From: Phycisphaerales bacterium UBA854
GTDB lineage: Bacteria > Planctomycetota > Phycisphaerae > Phycisphaerales > SM1A02
Length of the DNA stretch: 64,000 nucleotides
Reading direction: 5' to 3'
Assembly: GCA_002295885.1 (NCBI GenBank)
Contig: DBGM01000028.1
Location: 1 to 64,000, forward strand
Shown: positions 43,358 to 51,193 of the stretch, piece by piece
How positions within the stretch are numbered: the stretch's first letter is position 1
Layout: every line of letters starts with the position of its first letter
Notes under the pieces: generated by a model
What the model saw: the letters and a program-made list of their open reading frames with translations, nothing else
Told to the model about the DNA's origin: nothing
Database searches by the model: none
Translations under genes and position numbers: made by a program

Positions 43358-44089
43358 TCAGTTCTCCAGCACCCGCCGCACGAACCGTGCCAGAAGATCG
43401 TCGGTGTCGTGGGCATCGGTGCACATGCGCTCCACGAACGTGTCGTAGTCGAGACCCGTGGTCTGCTCGATGTACACCGGGTAGCGTCGGAGGCGGTCCA
43501 GCAGCAGCTCGAGATTCAGTTCGGGATGAAACTGGGTGCAGTAGATGCGACGGTCCTCGAAGGTCCACGCCTGGTGTTCCACCCGTTCGGACGATGCCAG
43601 CAGCACGGCGCCCGGTGGCAGGGTCCGGATCCGGTCCTGATGTCCCATCTGGGCAAGGAACGAGTCGCCCAGCGGACCCGTGACCGGATCGCGCCGACCG
43701 TGTTCGGTCAGATGAAGCCGGTGGGTTCCGACCTCCGCACGATCCGGATCGGTGACGACCGTTCCGCCCATCGCCCGGGCCATGGCCTGGCAGCCCCAGC
43801 ACGATGCGAAGGTCGGCTTGTCGAGCTCATGCAGCAAGCGCATGGCATTCAAGGCGGATTCGAGCCACGCGCCTCCGGACACCACGGAATAGTCGCCGCT
43901 GCCGCCGATCAGGACGATGTCGCAGTCATCGAGCGTACCGGTGTCGGGGCCGCCGCGCAGCAGATCCCAGGTGCGGATGTCCGACGGTTCGCAGTGGAGA
44001 TGGTGGGCGAACGCACGCACCTCGTGCTCGGCCATCGGATCGTCCGGGTTTCGGACCTGCATCAGCAGGTACTGCACCGTCGAGGTCAT
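43358..44089 (-). CDS. Class I glutamine amidotransferase-like protein (GMP synthase-like)
   Basis: A 243-residue stand-alone GATase1 protein. The nucleophile Cys97 lies in FASCWGCQAMARAMGG and the catalytic His-Glu in YCTQFHPEL, so hydrolase or amidase activity is plausible. DIVLIGGSGDYSVV forms the oxyanion loop. The family includes gamma-glutamyl hydrolases and uncharacterised GMP synthase-like enzymes; no synthase domain is present. TATCAT (44102-44097) stands seven bases before the ATG. The MFS gene follows within three bases and is probably coupled, so a transported gamma-glutamyl compound is possible but speculative. Confidence 0.88.
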   Translation of the reverse strand: MTSTVQYLLMQVRNPDDPMAEHEVRAFAHHLHCEPSDIRTWDLLRGGPDTGTLDDCDIVLIGGSGDYSVVSGGAWLESALNAMRLLHELDKPTFASCWGCQAMARAMGGTVVTDPDRAEVGTHRLHLTEHGRRDPVTGPLGDSFLAQMGHQDRIRTLPPGAVLLASSERVEHQAWTFEDRRIYCTQFHPELNLELLLDRLRRYPVYIEQTTGLDYDTFVERMCTDAHDTDDLLARFVRRVLEN

Positions 44090-44096
44090 GCGAAGG

Positions 44097-44102
44097 ATGA
44101 TA
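44097..44102 (-). promoter_or_regulatory. -10-like TATCAT before amidotransferase gene
   Basis: TATCAT on the minus strand ends seven bases before the ATG at 44089; no Shine-Dalgarno is present. It fits the leaderless pattern. Confidence 0.4.
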
Positions 44103-44125
44103 GCAGCGGTGCGGGGGCCGCCCGC

Positions 44126-45244
44126 TCAGGGTGTGGCGGGCTGATCGGAGCTCTGCGTGTCCCGGGCGGCCGCTTCGATGGTGGGCCAGGGATTCGTGAC
44201 GTGGCAGCGCCGGCCGGTCGTCTCGATGTAGTCCTGGTGGTAGTCCTCGGCGGGATAGAAGGTGTCCGCCATCTCGACTTCCGTGACGACTCCGCCGTCG
44301 TATTCGTCGGAGTCGTTGAGAGCGGCGACGTACGCCCGGGCCTGCGCGAGCTGGCCGGCATCGGCGGCGTAGACCCCGCTGCGGTACTGGGTGCCGCGGT
44401 CCGGTCCCTGGCGATTGAGCTGCGTCGGATCGTGCATCAGGAAGAACGCCTTGAGCAGGGTTGCGTACGAGATCTGCTGGGGGTCGTACACGACCTTGAC
44501 CGCCTCGGCGTGTCCGGTGGTGCCGCTGCAGATCTCCTTGTAGGTGGGATCCTTCGTGTCGCCCTGCATGTAGCCGCTGACGGCGTCGACCACGCCCGGG
44601 CCGGCCTGGAAGTAGTGCTCGATGCCCCAGAAGCAGCCGCCTGCGAAGTACGCGGTCTCCAGATCCCCGACGGGAGGAGAGGGGAGCGGTGAGCCCTCTT
44701 CGACGAACACCAGCGCGGCCGAGTTCAGGCAGTGCCGCATGCCGGTGGGCTCGGGGCCGTCGTCGAACACGTGTCCGAGGTGGGCTCCACAGCGGGCGCA
44801 CTCAATCTCGGTGCGCACCATGCCGTGGCTGCGGTCGACGACCTTGCGCACGTGGTCCTTGTCGTACTCCTGGTAGAAGCTCGGCCATCCGGTGCCGGAG
44901 GTGAACTTGTGCTTGCTCGAGAAGAGGGGCAGACCGCAGACCACGCAGCAGTAGGTGCCGTCCTTCTTGTTGTCGAGCAGCGTGCCGCAGAACGGACGTT
45001 CCGTTCCGTCCTTCTGGGTCACCCGGTAGGCTTCCGGATCCAGCTTCGCAGCGAGTTCGGCGACCTGTTCCTCGGTCAGCGGAGTGATGTCGTGGCCGGT
45101 TCCTGAGATGATCCGCTTGCTCATGGTCGTCTTCCTGGTTTCCGTCGGTGCCTGCTCGGGGGTGGTCACGCGACCGCCAGCGAGGATCGCCATGGTGACG
45201 AGGGCCGCGGTGAGCGTCAGCACAATGAAGGGTATGGTCTTCAT
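44126..45244 (-). CDS. msrBA: Exported MsrB-MsrA fusion, methionine sulfoxide reductase
   Basis: Repairs both epimers of methionine sulfoxide. The N-terminal helix (IPFIVLTLTAALVTMAILAG) predicts a membrane anchor or signal, placing the enzyme in the periplasm. MsrB comes first (residues about 55-190) with two zinc CxxC pairs (CCVVCG and CARCGAHLGHVFDDGP) and catalytic Cys in RHCLNSAAL. MsrA follows with GGCFWGIEHYF near residue 200 and YDPQQISYATLL. An internal ATG at codon 41 (MSKRIISGTG) could give a cytoplasmic form. The first bases after this ATG are repeated at 46741-46791. The order B-A is opposite to that in Neisseria PilB. Confidence 0.93.
   Translation of the reverse strand: MKTIPFIVLTLTAALVTMAILAGGRVTTPEQAPTETRKTTMSKRIISGTGHDITPLTEEQVAELAAKLDPEAYRVTQKDGTERPFCGTLLDNKKDGTYCCVVCGLPLFSSKHKFTSGTGWPSFYQEYDKDHVRKVVDRSHGMVRTEIECARCGAHLGHVFDDGPEPTGMRHCLNSAALVFVEEGSPLPSPPVGDLETAYFAGGCFWGIEHYFQAGPGVVDAVSGYMQGDTKDPTYKEICSGTTGHAEAVKVVYDPQQISYATLLKAFFLMHDPTQLNRQGPDRGTQYRSGVYAADAGQLAQARAYVAALNDSDEYDGGVVTEVEMADTFYPAEDYHQDYIETTGRRCHVTNPWPTIEAAARDTQSSDQPATP
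45079..45129. repeat. 51-base repeat, copy 1 (inside msrBA)
   Basis: Identical at 50 of 51 bases to 46741-46791; the one difference is A at 45111 against G at 46773. On the minus strand it spans the second ATG and the first 15 codons of the mature MsrB region. Confidence 0.9.
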
Positions 45245-45306
45245 GGGGGATGTCCCGGATCTACGAGCCTCATTCTAGGCCCTTGGACGCTCGCGGGGTC
45301 GGAAGA

Positions 45307-46593
45307 TCAGTCGACCATGCTGTAGAGATGGTTTTCGACGGCCCGGGTGACTTCCAGGGCGTGGGCCCGGGTCGTGGTCGGCTGGGTCCAGGTGTACGTG
45401 CAGCGAAGACGGTTGCGGTAGGTGTACACCGAGAGCAGGAAGGGGAAGCCGCCGAATCGGCAGGCCGCAGTGATGTCCACGGTCTCGAACCGGACCGGGC
45501 CGTAGTCGCCGTCGAACGGAAGCAGTCCCGTGTTGGTCAGGCAGAAGCCGTGGGTGTGCCGGCCGTCGACGTCCTTCCAGCCCGCGATGCTTGCCGTGAC
45601 GTCCTCGCGGGTGAACATGCGCGGTGGATAGCGTGCCTCGCTGAGCTGCTTGCCCAGGGCGGTGGTGTAGGCCCGGGCGGTCTCCCAGGGGTCGGAATCC
45701 GGCGACACGTCGAACGAGCCGGTATCCAGACAGGTCACCTTGCAGGCGACTTCGCGCCGGTCGATCTCGACGTTCGCGAACCGCCGCATGTCAACGGGAG
45801 TCAGCGTATCCATGGTGATGGTTCGATCGAGGTACGACGCGACCCCGCGGACGACCGCGGACGCCAGCGCGCCCTGCACCGTGGTTCCCTCCGCGTGGCA
45901 TCGTTCGGTGAGCCGACGGGTGAATGCCTCGTCGTGGACGGAGAAGGTGTTGCGGCTGCGGCGGTCCACGAACTCGGCGTCGCCGTCGGTGGGCCACGGG
46001 CTGATGGAGCCGATGCGTTCCGACCATGCCTCCTGCACCCGCTGCCATCGTTCCATGGTGCCCGGGGGATCCAACTGGTCCTCGATGGGCGCGGGCATCG
46101 GGTACGGTTCGGTCCGGACGTCCCGGTCCGCCACCAGTCGGCCGAGCAGTTCGCCGCACTGATCGAGCAGGTGGTACGCGGCCCGGCCGTCCGTGATCGA
46201 ATGGTGCGTTTCGAGGAGCAGCCACCAGCGATCGCCGTCGGTGCTCCGGATGAACCTCGCGCCCCAGGTCCGGTCCTCGCCGGTGAAGGGGTCGTTGGTC
46301 TGGTCCTCGATGAAGGTCTCGAACTCCTCGCCGTCGCCCACGGTGAGCTCGTGGACCGGGATGTCGTCGAAGTCCACGTCGGGCACGAACCGGTATGCGC
46401 CGGGTTCCCCGTCGATGCGTGATCGCAGCAGCGGGTGGCGTTCATGGAGGATGCCCAGTGCGGTCCGCACGTGATCCAGCTCCACCGGGCCGATGCCTTC
46501 GGCCCAGCAGTAGATGATGGAACTCAGCAGATGCTTGGTGGCCTCCTGCTGCATGGACTCGAGGAAGCTGAGGGGACGGGGCTCGACGTTCAC
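45307..46593 (-). CDS. Condensation/PapA-like acyltransferase, paralog 2
   Basis: A 428-residue CoA- or carrier-dependent acyltransferase of the condensation-domain superfamily. The catalytic motif HHSITDG is complete (His130, His131, Asp135, Gly136). The N-terminal half has LHERHPLLRSRI, and the second half LTPVDMRRFANVEID and the late FCLTNTGLLPFDGDYGPVRF, which matches the DFGWG-like structural region of PapA proteins. It begins at a GTG that overlaps the stop of a decayed sulfatase tail by four bases. Sampled bases are about 72% GC. It is clearly paralogous to the 46887-48209 protein. The acceptor is unknown. Confidence 0.85.
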   Translation of the reverse strand: MNVEPRPLSFLESMQQEATKHLLSSIIYCWAEGIGPVELDHVRTALGILHERHPLLRSRIDGEPGAYRFVPDVDFDDIPVHELTVGDGEEFETFIEDQTNDPFTGEDRTWGARFIRSTDGDRWWLLLETHHSITDGRAAYHLLDQCGELLGRLVADRDVRTEPYPMPAPIEDQLDPPGTMERWQRVQEAWSERIGSISPWPTDGDAEFVDRRSRNTFSVHDEAFTRRLTERCHAEGTTVQGALASAVVRGVASYLDRTITMDTLTPVDMRRFANVEIDRREVACKVTCLDTGSFDVSPDSDPWETARAYTTALGKQLSEARYPPRMFTREDVTASIAGWKDVDGRHTHGFCLTNTGLLPFDGDYGPVRFETVDITAACRFGGFPFLLSVYTYRNRLRCTYTWTQPTTTRAHALEVTRAVENHLYSMVD

Positions 46594-46739
46594 GGGGCGG
46601 GCTCCTTTTGGGGGATGCGGCCGGGTTCGCGTCGACCCGTTCCTTCCCGTTCGTTCAGACGGTCTCCGAGGTCCTCCCGCGCCGCTTCGGCGATGGCCGG
46701 CATGCGTTCCATCACCTGGGGGTAGCGTTCCGACACGTG
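46590..46739 (-). pseudogene. Remnant C-terminus of a sulfatase
   Basis: A 49-codon tail ending in TGA reads VSERYPQVMERMPAIAEAA and then REDLGDRLNEREGTGRREPG. It aligns with the C-terminus of the complete sulfatase at 48206-49636 (VKAQYPEVMTRLLALGDAA, RADLGDALTKQDGTGRREAG), keeping the same length and the same four-base overlap with the following acyltransferase start. No start codon or sulfatase core precedes it; the homology stops at about 46740, where the 51-base msrBA repeat begins. It is a deletion scar of a duplicated sulfatase-acyltransferase unit. Confidence 0.8.
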
Positions 46740-46740
46740 G

Positions 46741-46791
46741 GCGGAGTGATGTCGTGGCCGGTTCCTGAGATGGTCCGCTTGCTCATGGTCG
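46741..46791. repeat. 51-base repeat, copy 2 (intergenic msrB fragment)
   Basis: Copy of 45079-45129 with one mismatch. On the minus strand it encodes MSKRTISGTGHDITP and then runs out of frame to a stop 24 codons after its ATG. It joins directly to the sulfatase remnant. The remaining bases to 46886 hold no other gene. Confidence 0.9.
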
Positions 46792-46886
46792 ACTTTCTCG
46801 CGGGTGGCTGGGGTTCATGGGCAACTCCCGGGGGTGTGCATATTCTGGGCGGTTGAGAGGTGTAAGAAGGCTGGCGGGCTCATTGT

Positions 46887-48209
46887 TCAGCCCTCGTCGA
46901 CCATTGATTCCAGCCGTGATTCTGCAATTCCGATCAGTTTCAGGGCGTGCTCGCGGCTGATCAGTGGTTCGATCCACGTGTAGCTACAGCGGAGTTGGCC
47001 GCGGTATGAGCAGATTTCAACCAGGATCGGAAACCCCGTGCCCTTGATGTTCGCAACCAGATCGATTCCCTCGATCTGGATCGGTCCATGATCGCCGTCT
47101 GTTGGGAGTCGTCCCAAGTTGCTCACGTTGAATCCGTGGCTGAACTCGTTGGGCGGCGCGGTGAATCCGCTGAGGAACGACGAGATATCGTCCCGACCGA
47201 ACTCGACCGGCAGGGAGGCCATCTCCTGAAACTGCTGCGTCAACATTTTCTTGTAGTCACGCGCCAGCTCCCAGGGGTCGCTGCTGGGGCTGACACCCTT
47301 GGAACCGGTGGGCAAGGTGATGATCTTGCATGCCAGTTCGTGAGGATCGATGTCCTGGTCGGATTTCGATCTGAGGTCCACCGGGGTGAGGGTGTCGATG
47401 TCGATGGCGCCCTCACTGTCACGGCATTCAGCGATCCCCATGGCATAGGCAGCGGCGAAAGCCCCCTGCATGGTGGTGCCTTCCCGGTGGCAACGTTCGG
47501 CGAGTCGCTTGGAGAAATCCGCATCGTGAACGGTGCAGGTGATGTGGCAGTGCCGGTCGGTCAGATCTGATGCCTCATTCGTCGCCCACGGAGTGATGTG
47601 ATCAAACTGCGACTGCCATTTTTCAAACATAGCGTTGAACCCATCTATGGTTCCGTGGGGTTCGAGTTGGGTTTCGATGGGGTCTGGAATCGGTCGGCTG
47701 GTCCTGTCCGGTGTGCCGCCCTGTAGGAGTTCCGCGAGGATCGAGCCGAGTTCGTCCAGCAGCATCGTGACGGATCGACCATCGGCGATCGAATGGCTCA
47801 GCAGCAGCAGCAGGGTCCATCGCTCCAAGCCGTCCTGGTCGCCCGCTTCAGGTGTGTGCATCAGCCGCGCTGCCCACAGTGGGCCTCCTGTCGGCAGCGT
47901 GCTGTTCAGTTGTGTGTCCGCGGCTGATGTGAAGTCATCGGTCGGCTTCAGTTCCACAACCTCGAACGAAACCGAATCGAATGGAACGTCGAAGTTGAAG
48001 ACGTATTTTTCCGCTTCACTGGTGATACGGCAGCGGAGGAACGGATGGCGATCGTAGATGACATGCATCGCTTCACGGACCTGTTCCACCGTGACACGTC
48101 CGGTCCCATGTGCCCAGCAGCAGATCATAGATGAAAGAAAATCACATGAGACCTGATGCATGTAGTGCTCGGTGAAATACAGAGGGCGTGCTGTTGTCGC
48201 TGTTGTCAT
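46887..48209 (-). CDS. Condensation/PapA-like acyltransferase, paralog 1
   Basis: A 440-residue paralog of the 45307-46593 protein; IYDRHPFLRCRI, LTPVDLRSKSDQDID and FNVSNLGRLPTDGDHGPIQI align with it. The active motif reads SHSIADG (Ser138, His139, Asp143): the catalytic second His is kept and the first is Ser. Its ATG overlaps the upstream sulfatase stop by four bases (ATGA), so the two are translationally coupled. The gene is visibly poorer in GC than its neighbours (about 58% in a sampled line). It may acylate a hydroxyl freed by the sulfatase, but this is inference. Confidence 0.85.
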   Translation of the reverse strand: MTTATTARPLYFTEHYMHQVSCDFLSSMICCWAHGTGRVTVEQVREAMHVIYDRHPFLRCRITSEAEKYVFNFDVPFDSVSFEVVELKPTDDFTSAADTQLNSTLPTGGPLWAARLMHTPEAGDQDGLERWTLLLLLSHSIADGRSVTMLLDELGSILAELLQGGTPDRTSRPIPDPIETQLEPHGTIDGFNAMFEKWQSQFDHITPWATNEASDLTDRHCHITCTVHDADFSKRLAERCHREGTTMQGAFAAAYAMGIAECRDSEGAIDIDTLTPVDLRSKSDQDIDPHELACKIITLPTGSKGVSPSSDPWELARDYKKMLTQQFQEMASLPVEFGRDDISSFLSGFTAPPNEFSHGFNVSNLGRLPTDGDHGPIQIEGIDLVANIKGTGFPILVEICSYRGQLRCSYTWIEPLISREHALKLIGIAESRLESMVDEG

Positions 48210-49636
48210 GGTTCGGTGGTTTCCTGCTGGGGCAGTCGCCCGGCTTCGCGTCGGCCAGTGCCGTCCTGCTTGGTGAGTGCGTCCCCGAGGTCGGCGCGGG
48301 CGGCATCGCCCAAGGCCAGCAGCCTCGTCATGACCTCAGGGTACTGGGCCTTCACATCCGTCGTTTCACCGGGATCGGTCTCGAGATCGTAGAGTTCCAG
48401 ATCGGTTCGAAGCGAGTAGTTGTACGGACCGGGAGCGCCGTCCCGTCCCGGTTCCCGATTCCGCATGCTGCGATACCCGTGAGGATAGTGCAGTTTCCAC
48501 CGGCCGCTCCGCAATCCCTCGAGGTGATTGTCGTGGTAGTAGAAGTAGTAGACCTCCTGCGGGGACACGGCCCCGGGGGCGTCGGTGACCAGGCCCACGG
48601 CGCTCCGGCCGTCGATTCGTCGAGTTGGCAGTGGAGCATCGATGAACTCGGCGATCGTCGGCAGCACGTCGATGGTCATCATCGGTTCGCGGCACACGGT
48701 GCCGGCCGGGATGCGACCAGGCCAGCGCATGACGCACGGGACGCGCACGCCGCCTTCGAAGGTGGTGCCCTTGCCTTCGCGATACGGACCGGTGCGACCA
48801 CTGTGATCGCCGTAGCTCAGCCAGGGACCGTTGTCGGATGCGAAGAGCACCAGCGTGCGGTCGTCGAGTCCGAGTTCCTGCAGGGTCTCGAGCACCCGGC
48901 CCACGGACCAGTCGATCTCCCCGATCACGTCTGCGTAGAGCCCCTTGCCGGTCATGCCGTCGCGTCGTTCGTCGACGAAGAGCGGAACGTGCGGCATGGG
49001 ATGGGCGAGGTAGACGAAGAAGGGCCGGTCCGCGTGCTCCCGCATGAACCCGACGGCCCGCTCCGTGAACTCGGTCGTGAACCGGCGCTGATCGGGCTGC
49101 ACCTCGATGGTCTCGGTGTCCTCGATCAGCGGCAGCGGCGGGTAGGTGCTCTTGCGCGCCGTGGGATGCATCGGCCACATGTCGTTGGAATACGGAATGC
49201 CGAAGTAGTCGTCGAAGCCGTGGTTCGGCGGCAGGAACTGCTCGTGGTGTCCGAGATGCCACTTGCCGTAGGCCGCGGTGGCGTAGCCACGGTCGCGGCA
49301 GAGTTCGCCGAGCGTGGTCTCCTCGTCGTGGATGCCGATCTTCGACCACGGTCCGAGGGCGCCGGCGATGCCGATGCGGTTCGGATAGCACCCGGTCAGC
49401 AGGGCGGCCCGCGAGGCGGAGCACACCGGCTGGGCCGTGTAGAAGTCGGTGAAGCGTCGTCCCTCCTCGGCCATACGGTCGAGGTGGGGGGTCGAGACGT
49501 GCCGACCGCCGTTGACACCGAGGTCGAACCACCCCTGGTCGTCGGTGTAGATGATCACGATGTTGGGCGGCGTGTCGGCGGCCGGTTCGGCCGCTGCGCC
49601 GGCGGTGAGTGCGAGCAGGATCGTCGGAATGAGCAT
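48206..49636 (-). CDS. Exported type I sulfatase
   Basis: Hydrolyses a sulfate ester outside the cytoplasm. A short signal peptide (MLIPTILLALTAGAAAEP) precedes the alkaline-phosphatase-like core: the metal site IVIIYTDDQGW, the formylglycine motif CSASRAALLTG (Cys72, CxAxR variant of CxPxR), YGKWHLG, HPMPHVPLF and LFASDNGPW. The 476-residue length is normal. The C-terminus QYPEVMTRLLALGDAARADL matches the remnant at 46590-46739. The ATG at 49636 follows a -10-like TATACT by seven bases, with 24 bases to the divergent sulfatase. The stop overlaps the acyltransferase start. Arylsulfatase A-like; the substrate is unknown. Confidence 0.93.
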   Translation of the reverse strand: MLIPTILLALTAGAAAEPAADTPPNIVIIYTDDQGWFDLGVNGGRHVSTPHLDRMAEEGRRFTDFYTAQPVCSASRAALLTGCYPNRIGIAGALGPWSKIGIHDEETTLGELCRDRGYATAAYGKWHLGHHEQFLPPNHGFDDYFGIPYSNDMWPMHPTARKSTYPPLPLIEDTETIEVQPDQRRFTTEFTERAVGFMREHADRPFFVYLAHPMPHVPLFVDERRDGMTGKGLYADVIGEIDWSVGRVLETLQELGLDDRTLVLFASDNGPWLSYGDHSGRTGPYREGKGTTFEGGVRVPCVMRWPGRIPAGTVCREPMMTIDVLPTIAEFIDAPLPTRRIDGRSAVGLVTDAPGAVSPQEVYYFYYHDNHLEGLRSGRWKLHYPHGYRSMRNREPGRDGAPGPYNYSLRTDLELYDLETDPGETTDVKAQYPEVMTRLLALGDAARADLGDALTKQDGTGRREAGRLPQQETTEP

Positions 49637-49642
49637 GGGCAC

Positions 49643-49652
49643 GAGTATACTC
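49643..49652. promoter_or_regulatory. Palindromic shared -10 element of divergent sulfatases
   Basis: GAGTATACTC is a perfect 10-base palindrome containing TATACT on both strands. On plus (49646-49651) it ends nine bases before the ATG at 49661; on minus (49649-49644) it ends seven bases before the ATG at 49636. Both genes would be leaderless and only one polymerase could occupy the site at a time. Confidence 0.5.
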
Positions 49653-49660
49653 ACGGGGTC

Positions 49661-51193
49661 ATGCATCTGATCCTCATCCTGTCGGCAGCGATGTCCCCGG
49701 CGACGGCCTCCGCGGAGCCCGCTGGCGGACGTCCGAACATCCTCTTCATCTACACCGACGACCATTCCGCGGCGGCGGTGGGCTGCTATGGCTCCCGCAT
49801 CAACGAGACGCCGCACCTCGACCGCATCGGCCGGGAAGGCATGCGGTTCGACAACGCGTTCTGCACGAACGGCATCTGCGCCCCCTGTCGGGCGGTGGTC
49901 CTGACCGGCACCCACAGCCACGTCAACGGGTTGATGGACAACGGGGACGTGTTCGACGGCAGCCAATCCACGTTCCCGCAGCTGCTGCGGGACGGCGGAT
50001 ACCACACGGCGCTCGTGGGCAAGTGGCATCTCAAGTCCGATCCCACCGGCTTCGACCACTGGGCCGTGCTGCCCGGGCAGGGCCACTACTACAACCCGGA
50101 CTTCATCACGCCCGAAGGCACGGTTCGCGACGAGGGGTACGTGACGGACCTCGTGACCGACCGTTCGATCGACTGGCTGGAGCAGGACTGGGATCGCGAG
50201 AAGCCGTTCCTGCTGATGTGCCAGCACAAGGCGCCGCACCGGAGCTGGATGCCGGGACCGGACCACCTCGATCTGTACGACGGCGTCGAGATTCCCGAAC
50301 CGCCGACGCTGTTCGACGACTACGCGAGCCGTGCGAGTCCCGCCCGCGAGCAGGAGATGGAGATCGATCGGCACATGTACATCCACTACGACCTCAAGGT
50401 CGTGCCCACCGAGGAGGAGGCGGCGAACCTCCGGGGCGCCGACCGGTGGATCCGCGGCATGCGCGAGCGCATGACGCCGGGGCAGCTGGCCGCTTGGGAT
50501 GCCGCGTTCACCGATCGCAACGAGGCGTTCCGGGCCGCGGGTCTCGAGGGGCGCGATCTGGTGCGATGGAAGTACCAGCGCTACATCAAGAACTACCTGC
50601 GCTGCATCGCCTCGGTGGACGACAACGTCGGTCGACTGCTGGCCTGGCTGGACGAACAGGGGCTCGCGGACGACACGATCGTGGTCTACAGCTCCGATCA
50701 GGGCTTCTTCCTCGGGGAGCACGGCTGGTACGACAAGCGGTTCATGTACGAACCGTCGCTGCGGACACCGCTCCTGGTCCGCTGGCCGGGGACGGTCGCC
50801 GCCGGCGGCAGCGAGGACGCGCTCGTGCAGAACCTCGATCTGGCCCAGACCTTCCTCGAGGTCGCCGGGGTCGACGCGCCGGACCGCATGCAGGGGGCGA
50901 GTCTCGTGCCGCTGCTCTCGGGCCGTACGCCGGGCGACTGGCGCGACTCCATCTATTACGAGTACTTCGAGCAGGGCATCCACAACGTGCATCCGCATCG
51001 CGGGGTGCGGACGGATCGCTGGAAGCTCATCGAGTATCCCGGGACCGAGGAGTGGGAACTGTTCGACCTGCAGGAGGATCCGGACGAGATCCGGAATCTC
51101 GCGGGCGAGCCTGCACACGCCGAGACGCGTGGGCGACTGGAGCGTGAGCTGCGCCGGTTGCAGGTGGTCTACGGGGTTCCCGCAGACTCCTGA
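49661..51193 (+). CDS. Exported type I sulfatase (divergent copy)
   Basis: A 510-residue sulfatase. The signal peptide is MHLILILSAAMSPATASAEP. The core has ILFIYTDDHSAAAVGCYG, the formylglycine motif CAPCRAVVLTG (Cys73; the Cys at position four of the motif is notable), LVGKWHLKSDP, CQHKAPHRSW and VYSSDQGFFLGEHGWYDKRF. The latter and the WKYQRYIKNYLRCIASVDDNVG block resemble the family acting on glycosaminoglycan- or fucoidan-like polysaccharides, so the substrate may differ from that of the neighbouring enzyme. Its last 25 bases overlap the end of the convergent sulfatase-FGE gene. Confidence 0.93.
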   Translation: MHLILILSAAMSPATASAEPAGGRPNILFIYTDDHSAAAVGCYGSRINETPHLDRIGREGMRFDNAFCTNGICAPCRAVVLTGTHSHVNGLMDNGDVFDGSQSTFPQLLRDGGYHTALVGKWHLKSDPTGFDHWAVLPGQGHYYNPDFITPEGTVRDEGYVTDLVTDRSIDWLEQDWDREKPFLLMCQHKAPHRSWMPGPDHLDLYDGVEIPEPPTLFDDYASRASPAREQEMEIDRHMYIHYDLKVVPTEEEAANLRGADRWIRGMRERMTPGQLAAWDAAFTDRNEAFRAAGLEGRDLVRWKYQRYIKNYLRCIASVDDNVGRLLAWLDEQGLADDTIVVYSSDQGFFLGEHGWYDKRFMYEPSLRTPLLVRWPGTVAAGGSEDALVQNLDLAQTFLEVAGVDAPDRMQGASLVPLLSGRTPGDWRDSIYYEYFEQGIHNVHPHRGVRTDRWKLIEYPGTEEWELFDLQEDPDEIRNLAGEPAHAETRGRLERELRRLQVVYGVPADS

